From: Phenylobacterium sp.
GTDB taxonomy: Bacteria > Pseudomonadota > Alphaproteobacteria > Caulobacterales > Caulobacteraceae
NCBI RefSeq assembly: GCF_004299445.1
Contig: NZ_SCTC01000035.1
Span: 62,001 to 126,000 of the forward strand
Direction of reading: 5' to 3'
DNA length: 64,000 nucleotides
The position numbers were made by a program, and so were the translations under genes. Of this stretch, positions 1 through 8,072 are shown piece after piece. How positions within the stretch are numbered: the first letter of the stretch is position 1; every line of letters starts with the position of its first letter. The notes beneath the pieces were generated by a model. That model was not told the origin of the DNA. It did not search any database and saw nothing but the letters and a program-made list of their open reading frames with translations.

Positions 1-1
1 G

Positions 2-271
2 GGCCTGCCCTGGACGCCCGCGGCGTTCCGCCTGGCCGGCTTCAGCTACTGGCCGTTCGGCAAGGTGATCGTCGAGCGCGACACCGGGGCGGTGAGCGTG
101 CTGCTGAACATCCTGTGGCTGCTGCTCGCCGGTTGGTGGCTGGCGCTGCACCATCTGGCGCTGGCGGCGGCCCTGGCGGTGACCATCATCGGCATCCCGT
201 TCGCCTGGCAGCATGTGAAGCTGGCCATGCTGTCGCTGATCCCGGTCGGCAAGGGCGTCGCCGAGGTCTGA
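2..271 (+). CDS. YccF family inner-membrane protein (5' truncated by window)
   Basis: The frame is open from the window edge and ends at a TGA at 269-271, so the true start lies upstream; 89 residues are visible. The segment begins with a Pro-Trp-Thr-Pro-Ala-Ala-Phe stretch and a Trp-Pro-Phe-Gly motif, followed by two hydrophobic segments, which is the C-terminal half of the YccF/DUF307 domain. YccF proteins are small inner-membrane proteins of unknown biochemical role. The GTG at 65 is an internal Val codon, not a start. The stop lies 3 nt from the stop of the convergent DUF1343 gene, leaving no room for a separate terminator. Confidence 0.8.
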   Translation, partial: GLPWTPAAFRLAGFSYWPFGKVIVERDTGAVSVLLNILWLLLAGWWLALHHLALAAALAVTIIGIPFAWQHVKLAMLSLIPVGKGVAEV

Positions 272-274
272 GCC

Positions 275-1483
275 TCAGTAGATGAGGTGGGGCCGGCGGG
301 TCTCCAGCCAGGCGGCTTCATCCGGCGCGGTGATCGCGTCGAGGTCGGCCGCCGCGGCCTGGTCGTCATCGACCCATTCGCGCAGGCCCGGCCCGCCGTT
401 GATCACGTCGATGGCCAGGCGCCCATCTGTGTACTCGTACTTGAACTCCAGCCCGCGCCAGAGCGGGTAGTCGGGGTAGAGCCGGCGGATCGCCTTGAAC
501 CCTAGCGCCTGTACGCGCCACGGCCGGAACGCGGCGTGGTCGTACGACGGCTGCTCGGTGTGGATCTGCACGCCGTTGCACAACTTGCCGACGTGCTTGT
601 GGAAGGTGGGCTCAAACCAGATGTCGCGCAGCGTGCAGCCCCCCAGCCACTGCGGCGCGGCCGCGCGCATCTCGGCGATCACGGCGCGGGCGTCGATGTC
701 GGGCGCGCCGAACAGCTCCAGCGGCCGCGTCGTACCGCGCCCCTCCGACAGCGTGACGCCTTCGACCATGACGGTCCCGGCATAGGCCCGCGCCATGGAC
801 AGGTTCGGCGCGTTGGGGCTGGGGTTCACCCACGCCCGCTCGCCCAGCGGCCAGCCGTAGCCGGGGCCCGCGCCAGGGTCCCATCCGTCCATCTCGATCA
901 CGCGGTAGTCAACGTCCAGGCCGAAGTGGCTGACGAACCAGCGCCCCATCTCGCCCATCGTCAGGCCATGGCGCATCGGCATCGGCCCCGCGCCCACGAA
1001 GCTCTCGTAGCCCGGCAGCAGGGTCAGGCCCTCGACGGGTCGTCCCACAGGGTTGGGCCGGTCCAGCACCCACACCGCCTTGCCGTGCTCGGCGGCGGCT
1101 TCCAGGACGTAGAGCAGCGTCGTGACGAAGGTGTAGATGCGGCAGCCCAGGTCCTGCAGGTCGACCAGCAGGACGTCGAACGTCTCCATCGACGCCGCCG
1201 TCGGCCGTCGCACCTCGCCGTACAGGCTGAAGACCGGTACGCCGTGGACCGGGTCGTTGAAGTCCGGGGACTCCATCATGTTGTCCTGCTTGTCGCCTCG
1301 CAGGCCATGCTGCGGCCCGAAGGCGGCCGTCAGGTCGATGCCGTCGCAGGCCGCCAGCGCATCCAGCGCGTGGGTCAGGTCGGAGGTCACCGAGGCCGGG
1401 TGCGCCAGCAGGGCCACCCGCTTGCCGGCCAGCGGGCGGCGCAGATCAGGCTCGGACAGAAGGCGGTCGATACCGAATTTCAT
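275..1483 (-). CDS. DUF1343 / NamZ-like exo-beta-N-acetylmuramidase family protein
   Basis: A 402-residue protein starting at an ATG (MKFGIDRLL) just downstream of the DOMON-like gene. Family features are visible: an N-terminal Rossmann-like half with a HPASV motif, the GPQHGLRGDKQDNM segment, the DLQDLGCRIYTF block, DRPNP, and a C-terminal half with the SEGRGTTRPLELFGAP block. Characterised members (NamZ) cleave terminal MurNAc from peptidoglycan fragments. There is no signal peptide, so action on recycled muropeptides in the cytoplasm is the natural reading. It is the last gene of a divL-DOMON-DUF1343 run, 5 nt after the DOMON gene, so co-transcription is likely. The family call is firm; the substrate is inferred from the family. 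Confidence 0.85.
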   Translation of the reverse strand: MKFGIDRLLSEPDLRRPLAGKRVALLAHPASVTSDLTHALDALAACDGIDLTAAFGPQHGLRGDKQDNMMESPDFNDPVHGVPVFSLYGEVRRPTAASMETFDVLLVDLQDLGCRIYTFVTTLLYVLEAAAEHGKAVWVLDRPNPVGRPVEGLTLLPGYESFVGAGPMPMRHGLTMGEMGRWFVSHFGLDVDYRVIEMDGWDPGAGPGYGWPLGERAWVNPSPNAPNLSMARAYAGTVMVEGVTLSEGRGTTRPLELFGAPDIDARAVIAEMRAAAPQWLGGCTLRDIWFEPTFHKHVGKLCNGVQIHTEQPSYDHAAFRPWRVQALGFKAIRRLYPDYPLWRGLEFKYEYTDGRLAIDVINGGPGLREWVDDDQAAAADLDAITAPDEAAWLETRRPHLIY

Positions 1484-1488
1484 GGGGA

Positions 1489-2040
1489 TCAGGCGGCAGG
1501 AGGCGGCAGGGAAAGGGCGAACGCGTCGGCGTGGTGGAAGTCCGGCTGGCCCGGCGGATGAACCAACGCCCAGTAGGCCCGGGTCCCGTCGTCGGCCTCC
1601 AGCACCGCCGACAGGCCCACGCGCCAGGCTTGGTCGGGCGGCAGGTCCGCAAGGCCGCCCACATCCAGCGAGGCCCGCAGCTCGAAGCGCGTCCGCCCAC
1701 CCTCGGCGTCGATGAAGGGCGCCGGCGTCTCGGGGTCCTCGTCGCGCTCGCGATGGCCGATGAAGGCGTACGCCGCCCACTGGGACGAAGGCGCCAGATT
1801 GAACTCGTAGTAGGCCGCCGAACCGGGCGCGCGCAGGAACACTTCGAAGCAGGTGTGCTTCCAGAGCTCGTCCATCCGCGTCGGCGCGGCCCGCGGCGGG
1901 GTCTTCAGCGCGGAAACCCGGCCGGTCACCACATAGCTCAGCGTCAGCACCCCACCCGAACCGCGGTCGATGGCGACTTCGACGTGATCGGCGGCGTTGC
2001 TGGCGAACTGCGGGTGCGGCGTGAGCTCGACCGACCTCAT
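1489..2040 (-). CDS. DOMON-like domain protein
   Basis: A 183-residue soluble protein without a signal peptide or membrane segment. The central LWKHTCFEVFL motif, YYEFNLAPSSQWAAY and the later FELRASLDV stretch fit the DOMON-like beta-sandwich family found next to murein genes in alphaproteobacteria. DOMON folds usually bind haem or sugar; no ligand can be assigned here. Its ATG overlaps the divL stop by 4 nt, implying translational coupling, and the muramidase-like gene follows 5 nt downstream. The context suggests a cell-wall sugar role, which is inference only. Confidence 0.75.
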   Translation of the reverse strand: MRSVELTPHPQFASNAADHVEVAIDRGSGGVLTLSYVVTGRVSALKTPPRAAPTRMDELWKHTCFEVFLRAPGSAAYYEFNLAPSSQWAAYAFIGHRERDEDPETPAPFIDAEGGRTRFELRASLDVGGLADLPPDQAWRVGLSAVLEADDGTRAYWALVHPPGQPDFHHADAFALSLPPPAA

Positions 2041-4358
2041 CGCGCGAACCCGAGCTCGGGCTGGCTGACGGTCTGCGCCTCCTCAGGCAGGTGACAGGTG
2101 AAGGTCGCTCCGGCGCCGGGCTCGCTCTCCAGCGCCACCCAGCCGCCATGCAGCTCGGTCAGCGCCTTGACCAGCGCCAGCCCCAGGCCGGGGCCGCCGC
2201 GCTCGCGGCCGATGAAGCGGTCGAAGATGTGCGCCTGAACGTGGAACGGGATGCCGCGCCCGGTGTCCGACACCTGCAGCTGCACCTCGCCCACCGCCTT
2301 CCGTGCGGCCAGGGTGACCGTGCCGCCGGCGGGCGTCTGGCCGATGGCGTTCTCCATCAGATGGTCCAGCACCTGGGCCAGGCGGCGACGGTCGCCTCGG
2401 ATCGTGCCGACGTCGGCCGCCGGCTGCAGGATGATCGAGATCTTGTTGGGCTCGGCCTCGTGATGCCACCGGCTGGCGGTCTCGAGCAGCAGGTCGGCGA
2501 CGTTCACGTCGCTCAGGTCCAGCGCCATCTCGTCGGCGTCAATCTGGGCCATGTCCAGCACGTCGTCGATCGACCGCGCGAGCTGTGTCGCCGCCGTCTT
2601 CACCGAGGCGGCATAGCCGCGCGCGCGCTCAGGCAGGGCGTCGCCCGAATGCTCCAGCAGTTCGGAATAGCCGATGATGGTGGTGAGCGGGGTGCGCAGC
2701 TCGTAGCTGACGTTGCCGACGAAATCGCGCTTGAGCCGCTCGGCCTCGCTCAGCGCCTGCTCGCGGTCGGCCAGCGCGCTTTCCAGCCGCCGCGCGTCGG
2801 TGACGTCGGTGAAGGCGATCAGCGTCGCGCCGTCCGGCAGCGGACGGGTGCGGTACTCGACCATTCGGTCGTCCGACGTCTGGACCTCGCCGGTCATCGG
2901 CATGCGCGCCGCGGGATCCGGGTCGGCGACCCGACCCTTCAGCTCGCGCCAGAAACCCATGTCGTGCAGCTTGTGGACGCACAACTCGACCACGCCCTCG
3001 AAATCGCCGGCGGCCTCAAGCTGCAGCGGCGTGATGTTCCAGAACCGCTCGAAGCTCTCGTTGTGCAGCCGGATCCGGCCGTCCGAGCCGAACACGGCGA
3101 CGGCGTCCGACAGCTTGTCCAGCGTCGCCTGCTGCACCTGGATCAGCGCATTGTACTGCGCCTTCATCTTCAGCTCGCCGGTGATGTCCGAGAACAGGAT
3201 CAGCAGGCCGCCCCGCGGGTGCGGCTGGCGCACCACCCGCAGCGTGCGGCCGTCGGGGAGGCTCCACATGTCGTCGGGCGCGCTCTCCAGCTGTTCGTAG
3301 CGGCCCAGCTCGGCGGCCTTCCACTTGGCGTAGTCGGCGGTCTCGGGCAGCCGGCGGCGCTGGCGCAGCCGGTCAAGCACCTCGCCATGGGTCGGCCGCT
3401 CGGTGAGCCAGGCCGGCTCCAGGCCCCACAGCTCGGCCAGCGGGGTGTTGTGAAAGCTCACCCGCTTGGCGCGGTCGAAGATCACCACCGCGTCGTCGAT
3501 GCGGTTGAGGATCTCGTCATGGGCCTCGACGTTGCGCTTCGTCTCCTCGCGGGCCTCCTCCAGATCGGTGAGGTCATCGGTCCAAACGCCGACGCCGCCG
3601 CCCTCAAGGGGTTGGGCGGCGATCAGGAAGGCGCGGCGACGGCCGTCGGCCGAAAGCCAGCGCACCGCCTCGCGCCGCTGCCCCAGGTTGGCGGCTTCCG
3701 ACGCCACGGTGTCGGCGCCCTTGTCGAACGTCAGCCCCCGCTGGGCCGCCTCGTCCAGGCTGGCGACGCCCACGGTCTTCAGCCACGCCGCGTTCACCCA
3801 GACGGGCGAGCCGTCGGCCGCCGCGATCCAGGCAGGGCATTGGCGCGCGTTCAGGAAAGCGGCGAAGCGCGGCGCGGTCGGCAGGCCCTGGTCCTCACCC
3901 AATGCCGCCGACACCCGCAGCCAGGCCAGCGCCCCCGCGGCCCGCCCCTCGACCGTCACCACGCCCGCGGGGCCCTTGACCTCGAAGGCGCAGGCCTCGC
4001 CCCGATCGATCAGCCCACGCAGGCGGCGGGTGTGGTCCGGATCGGCGCGCATCAGGGCGTTGAGCAGGAATTGGGGGTCGGCCTCGGCCAGCCCCAGCGC
4101 CTCGCAGCAGACACCCAGGCTTTCCTCGCCCGACGCCAGCAGCGCATGGCCGTCCTCGACCGCCAGCAGGGCGGAATCGAACGCTTCGGCGGAAGCCTGG
4201 GCGGTCTCCGCGCCCAGTTCGAGTTGGCGGATGCGCGCCCGCAGCTCCGCGATCCGCCGGTCGGCCGCGCGGCGCTGGGCGAACGCCCACAGGGCGGCCG
4301 AAATGGCGAGGCAGACCGCCCCTGCCGCCGCCGCCAGCATCAGTTCGTGCGCGTTCAT
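2037..4358 (-). CDS. divL: DivL, PAS-rich tyrosine H-box pseudokinase of the cell-cycle network
   Basis: 773 residues, close to the 769 of Caulobacter DivL. Order: one N-terminal membrane helix (about 6-28), a linker, PAS-type domains across about 160-520, a dimerisation region with an H-box, and a C-terminal HATPase domain. The H-box reads NVSYELRTPL, with Tyr552 where kinases have His; Caulobacter DivL has Tyr550 at this place. The ATPase boxes remain: DHLMENAIG, VSDTGRGIP and GGPGLGLALVK. In Caulobacter, DivL acts at the new pole with DivK and controls CckA, and hence CtrA, rather than acting as a normal kinase; that role is carried over from the family. It is first in a run with the DOMON-like and DUF1343 genes. 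Confidence 0.93.
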   Translation of the reverse strand: MNAHELMLAAAAGAVCLAISAALWAFAQRRAADRRIAELRARIRQLELGAETAQASAEAFDSALLAVEDGHALLASGEESLGVCCEALGLAEADPQFLLNALMRADPDHTRRLRGLIDRGEACAFEVKGPAGVVTVEGRAAGALAWLRVSAALGEDQGLPTAPRFAAFLNARQCPAWIAAADGSPVWVNAAWLKTVGVASLDEAAQRGLTFDKGADTVASEAANLGQRREAVRWLSADGRRRAFLIAAQPLEGGGVGVWTDDLTDLEEAREETKRNVEAHDEILNRIDDAVVIFDRAKRVSFHNTPLAELWGLEPAWLTERPTHGEVLDRLRQRRRLPETADYAKWKAAELGRYEQLESAPDDMWSLPDGRTLRVVRQPHPRGGLLILFSDITGELKMKAQYNALIQVQQATLDKLSDAVAVFGSDGRIRLHNESFERFWNITPLQLEAAGDFEGVVELCVHKLHDMGFWRELKGRVADPDPAARMPMTGEVQTSDDRMVEYRTRPLPDGATLIAFTDVTDARRLESALADREQALSEAERLKRDFVGNVSYELRTPLTTIIGYSELLEHSGDALPERARGYAASVKTAATQLARSIDDVLDMAQIDADEMALDLSDVNVADLLLETASRWHHEAEPNKISIILQPAADVGTIRGDRRRLAQVLDHLMENAIGQTPAGGTVTLAARKAVGEVQLQVSDTGRGIPFHVQAHIFDRFIGRERGGPGLGLALVKALTELHGGWVALESEPGAGATFTCHLPEEAQTVSQPELGFAR

Positions 4359-4503
4359 CGATCCCCGGCGAATCGCTGGCGGTCAGCTTAGGGCCGGACG
4401 GCCCTGGCCGCACGTGGCGTCGTGGTCGCGCCGCGCGCTGAACGCGCGGGATTGAGGCCCGCCGATCTTGCCGCCTTGGTGTCGCCGTGCGCTTTGGGCG
4501 ACA

Positions 4504-5079
4504 ATGCTGACGATGACGGCGATCCTCTATCCCGTGGCCACCAACGCCGAGCAGGCGCTGAGCCGCCCCAAGGGCCGCGCCGCGCGCGAGAGCGACGCGC
4601 GACGGCGCGCGGGCGAACCCGTCGTGTTCGCCACCGATCCGGTGGGACCCGCTTTCGCCACCCGCGAGGCCGCGCTCGACGCCTACAGGGGCCGCGTCGA
4701 GGACGAGCGCACCGGCGCCACGCCCGAGGCCGAGGATCGCTATTGCCGCCTGATCGAGCAGGTCGCCGAGGGGACGAAGCCGCCGCGCCCGGTCGAGCCA
4801 ACCTATGCCGACGGCCACCGCTGGCCCGCGCCCGCCAAGGCGCCAAGGACCGTCTGGCGGCTGGCTGTCTCGTACTGGCGGATCGGCACGGCCGATCGGC
4901 CGTTGGAAGCGCCACAGGCCCGGGTGGCGCGGAAGTCGGGCGAAGCGCTGGACCCCGAGACTCTGCGCGCCATCACCCGCACGCCGATGCGGCCGACGAA
5001 GCCGCAGCAGCCGCTGGACATCGGGCTGTTCGAGGTGCGCCCGCCCGAAGCGCCGCATATCGTGATGCCGGATGAGTGA
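4504..5079 (+). CDS. Hypothetical protein, Arg/Pro-rich, upstream of a zincin
   Basis: I do not recognise this protein. From the ATG at 4504 it has 191 residues; an ATG 9 nt further on and a TTG at 4468 are alternatives, and no strong ribosome-binding site decides. It has no signal peptide or membrane helix. The first half is charged (many Arg, Glu, Asp), the middle has an AVSYWRIG segment, and the C-terminus is Pro-rich. Its stop overlaps the start of the zincin gene by 8 nt, so the two are probably translated together. It is divergent from divL. Confidence 0.6.
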   Translation: MLTMTAILYPVATNAEQALSRPKGRAARESDARRRAGEPVVFATDPVGPAFATREAALDAYRGRVEDERTGATPEAEDRYCRLIEQVAEGTKPPRPVEPTYADGHRWPAPAKAPRTVWRLAVSYWRIGTADRPLEAPQARVARKSGEALDPETLRAITRTPMRPTKPQQPLDIGLFEVRPPEAPHIVMPDE

Positions 5080-5479
5080 ACATGATCGCTGGGGCCGCGC
5101 CCCGTCCCTGGACGAAATGGCCGAGATGGCCGAGCGCGCCTTCGCGGGCCTGCCGGCCCCGTTCCGCAAGATGGCGGGCGAGGTGGTGTTCCGCGTCGAC
5201 GACTTCCCGGCCGACGATGTCCTGGACGAGCTGAACATCGAGGACCCGTTCGGCCTGACCGGCCTCTATTCCGGCGTCAGCCTGGCCGACCGCTCGGTAT
5301 TCGGCGACGCGCCCGAACCCAGCCGGGTCTTCCTCTACCGCCGGCCCATCCTCGACGAGTGGGCGGAGAACGGCGAAGTCACGCTGGAGGAACTGGTCAC
5401 CCACGTCCTGGTCCACGAGATCGGCCACCACTTCGGCCTCTCGGACGGCGACATCGACCTGATCGAAGCCGGCGCCTGA
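5072..5479 (+). CDS. Metallopeptidase family protein (minimal zincin)
   Basis: 135 residues, the usual size of the Zincin_1 family of small predicted metallopeptidases. The zinc signature is at the C-terminus: HEIGHHFGLSD, with His115, Glu116 and His119 as the HExxH core and Gly122/Asp125 completing the extended motif. There is no signal peptide, so it should be cytoplasmic. The ATG overlaps the upstream hypothetical gene by 8 nt. No substrate is known to me for this family, so activity is inferred from the motif only. Confidence 0.85.
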   Translation: MSEHDRWGRAPSLDEMAEMAERAFAGLPAPFRKMAGEVVFRVDDFPADDVLDELNIEDPFGLTGLYSGVSLADRSVFGDAPEPSRVFLYRRPILDEWAENGEVTLEELVTHVLVHEIGHHFGLSDGDIDLIEAGA

Positions 5480-5492
5480 TGCGAAAGCACGT

Positions 5493-7826
5493 TTAGGCCC
5501 GGCGCTTGCGGCGCTGTGCGCGGGTCTGTTCGCGGCTCTCGGCCAGGAACTCGAGAAGCTGCGCGATCGGCTGGGGCCGGGCGATCAGGTAGCCCTGGGC
5601 CATGTCACAGCCCATGCCGGCCAGCACCGAGAAGCAGGCGTCGGTCTCGATCCCCTCGGCCACCACCTTCAGGCCAAGGCTGTGCGCAAGGTCGATGGTT
5701 GAGCGCACGATAAGCGCGTCGCGCTGACTGCCCGTGACGTCGGCCACGATGGAGCGATCCAGTTTCAACTCGTCGCCACGGATCTGCTTCAGATAGGCCA
5801 GCGACGACAGCCCCGAGCCATAGTCGTCGATGGAGATCGACACGCCCATGTCGGCGAAGGCCTCCAGCATGCCGAGCGCCACGGCCGGGTTCTCGATGAC
5901 GGCCGTCTCGGTGATCTCGAAGCAGATGCGGCCGACCGCGTCCTTCAGCGCATCGCGCGCGAAGTCGATGAAGTCGGGTTCCCCCAGCACGCGGCCCGAG
6001 ATGTTCACCGCCACCGACAGGTCGTAGCCGGCCTCGGCCAGGGCCCGCTGGTCGGCGATGGCGCGACGCACCACCCACTCGGTCAGGGCGCGGATATGGC
6101 CCGTCTCCTCGGCCATGGTGATGAAGACGTCGGGGAAGATCATCCCGCGCACCGGATGGTTCCAGCGCACCAGCGCCTCGGTCCCGGTGACGGCGTTCTT
6201 GCGCATGTCGAACTTGGGCTGGTGCCACAGGACCAGCTGATCCTGCAGAATGCCGGTCAGCAGGTTCGACATCAGCGATAGGTTGGCGGCGGGGTCGCCA
6301 TAGGCTTCGGCGTCGAACACCGCGGTCTTGGTGCGGGCGGCGCGGGCCTGGTCGACCGCGATGCTGGCGCGCTCGATTGAAGCGGCCACCTCGTCGCCCT
6401 GCAGCGGCGCCAGGCCGATGGACAGCGCCACGTCGATGGGTTCGCCCTGCACCCGCACGGGCTGTTCCAAAGAGAGGAGGAGCCCGGCCACGTGGTCGAG
6501 GGCCGCCGCCTCGCCGTCGGCGATCAGCACGAAGCCCAGCATGTCACTGGCGATGCGGGCGACGCCGCAGGTGGGCGCCAGGCCCCCCAGACGGTTGCCC
6601 ACCATCCGCACGGCCTGGGCCGACAGCTTGTGACCCAGCGCGTGGCGCATGTGGTGGAAGCGGTCGAGACCGAGCGCGCAGACATAGACCTGGCCCTGCG
6701 GAAAGTCGGTCAGCCCGGCGACCAGGCGTTCCAACGCGTGGCGGTTGGGCAGGCCCGTATCGTCATCGTGCATCGCCTGGTGGGTGATCTTGCGTTCGCG
6801 CTCGCGGATCTCGGCGGCCATGGTGTTGAAGCTCGACGCCAGGCGGCCGATCTCGTCCTCGCCCTTGACCTCCACGTGGGCGTCCTCGCCGCGCTGCAGC
6901 CGGTGGGCGGCCTCGTCCAGCTCCGAGATCGGGCGGGTGAGGCTCCGGGCCAGGGCCCAGCTGCCCCAGCTCACCACCGCTAGGCCGACGACGCCCAGCA
7001 GGCCGACAATCAGGAGCAGCGGCTCGTAGGGCGCCAGCGCCCGGGCCAAAGGATAGCGCAGCAGCAGCACCGCGCCGCCGCCGGGCTCCAGGCTGGGCAG
7101 TGGCTTGACGAGGGCGACCGTGCGGCCGCTCTTCAGACGTAGATCCTGCGGGGTCGGAGGCCTGGCCTTCAGCGAGCGCTCCACCATCTGACGCACGGCG
7201 TCCGAGTTCAGTTCGGCCGGCGCGTGGGCGTTGGTCCAGGCCCCGCCGGCGGCGCGGTTCAGCACTACGGCGCTCAGGGGAATTGCGGCCATCTTCTCCA
7301 GGGCCTGCATCTCGGCCTCGTCCAACCGTTCGGCGAAGACCACCCAGCCGATCAGTTCGGGCGACAGGATCGGCGCGCTCACAAGCTGGTAGGGCTCGCC
7401 CGCGAGGCGGAACACGCCGGACGGGTCGTCGGCGGTCTCGAAGGCCTTCGCCAGTCGGGCCTGGTCGACGTCCGAGAAGCTGGCCCCCACGATCTGGCCC
7501 GCGGCGTCGACCATGAACGCGTGGTCCACGTCCATCCGGTTGCGCAGGTTCTCCAGAGCCGACTCGATGGTTGGGGCATCGCCCGTGGCCGCCGCCTCGC
7601 GGAAGCCGAAGTCCCTCGACAGCAGACTGGCGCCTTCGCGCAACCGCTCCGAGCGCAGCGACCAGACACGGTCGAACACCGTGCCGGTGGCGGCGAGCTC
7701 GGCCCGCACCTGGCGCTGGGCCGCGCCCGAGATCGCCCCGAACACGGCCACCGAGACGACCAGCAGAACCGCGCCGAACAGGGCGGCGTACAGCACGGTC
7801 AGGCGGGTGGAGAGGCGGCTGAACAT
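5493..7826 (-). CDS. Membrane-bound c-di-GMP phosphodiesterase, degenerate GGDEF plus EAL
   Basis: 777 residues from the ATG at 7826. Layout: TM helix at about 11-33, an extracytoplasmic sensor to about 265, TM helix at 268-291, HAMP to about 343, a GGDEF-type domain at about 345-508 and an EAL domain from about 520. The GGDEF signature is replaced by ASDML at 426-430, so cyclase activity is very unlikely. The EAL domain keeps TGTEALVRW (Glu550), NISGRVL, FEITETA, DDYGSG, KLDRS, AEGIET and QGYLIARP, so phosphodiesterase activity is expected. The degenerate GGDEF may act as a GTP-sensing module, as in some relatives. It is divergent from the MoxR gene. Confidence 0.9.
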   Translation of the reverse strand: MFSRLSTRLTVLYAALFGAVLLVVSVAVFGAISGAAQRQVRAELAATGTVFDRVWSLRSERLREGASLLSRDFGFREAAATGDAPTIESALENLRNRMDVDHAFMVDAAGQIVGASFSDVDQARLAKAFETADDPSGVFRLAGEPYQLVSAPILSPELIGWVVFAERLDEAEMQALEKMAAIPLSAVVLNRAAGGAWTNAHAPAELNSDAVRQMVERSLKARPPTPQDLRLKSGRTVALVKPLPSLEPGGGAVLLLRYPLARALAPYEPLLLIVGLLGVVGLAVVSWGSWALARSLTRPISELDEAAHRLQRGEDAHVEVKGEDEIGRLASSFNTMAAEIRERERKITHQAMHDDDTGLPNRHALERLVAGLTDFPQGQVYVCALGLDRFHHMRHALGHKLSAQAVRMVGNRLGGLAPTCGVARIASDMLGFVLIADGEAAALDHVAGLLLSLEQPVRVQGEPIDVALSIGLAPLQGDEVAASIERASIAVDQARAARTKTAVFDAEAYGDPAANLSLMSNLLTGILQDQLVLWHQPKFDMRKNAVTGTEALVRWNHPVRGMIFPDVFITMAEETGHIRALTEWVVRRAIADQRALAEAGYDLSVAVNISGRVLGEPDFIDFARDALKDAVGRICFEITETAVIENPAVALGMLEAFADMGVSISIDDYGSGLSSLAYLKQIRGDELKLDRSIVADVTGSQRDALIVRSTIDLAHSLGLKVVAEGIETDACFSVLAGMGCDMAQGYLIARPQPIAQLLEFLAESREQTRAQRRKRRA

Positions 7827-7996
7827 CTCAGCGCACCCCGTGGGTGGCGCGCAGGTCCGCAGACCCGCGCGACCGGGTCGGGGCGCGGCAGGCGACGGCG
7901 AACGCAGGGGTCGCGGCGCAATACATCGTCCGCAGGCGTACACGCGGGAGGTGAAAGCGGCGTAAAGCCTGAATTCACAGGACTTTGGCCGCCACT

Positions 7997-8010
7997 CAAA
8001 CGCCCGTTTG
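7997..8010. promoter_or_regulatory. CAAAC-N4-GTTTG palindrome, candidate operator
   Basis: A perfect 5+5 inverted repeat (CAAAC GCCC GTTTG) in the 246-nt divergent region between the EAL phosphodiesterase gene and the MoxR gene, 63 nt before the proposed MoxR start. The form matches operators of some TetR-family regulators such as PsrA. A related palindrome lies at 37666-37681. No regulator is encoded next to it. The rest of this intergenic region shows no ORF or clear terminator. Confidence 0.4.
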
Positions 8011-8072
8011 CCTCGGCCCGGCGGCCTTGGCACAATCGGGCTTTCAGACGTGCATTTTCGAAAGTCGTTCCA

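Noticed and set aside
2091..4391. A 766-codon open frame on the plus strand opposite divL
   Set aside because: Long antisense frames are expected at this GC content. The translation is low-complexity (Gly/Arg/Gln/Leu-rich) with no domain, while divL on the other strand has full conserved motifs.
7224..8072. Upstream extension of the MoxR frame
   Set aside because: It runs antisense to the EAL gene and is low-complexity. The TTG at 8073 gives the normal MoxR length.
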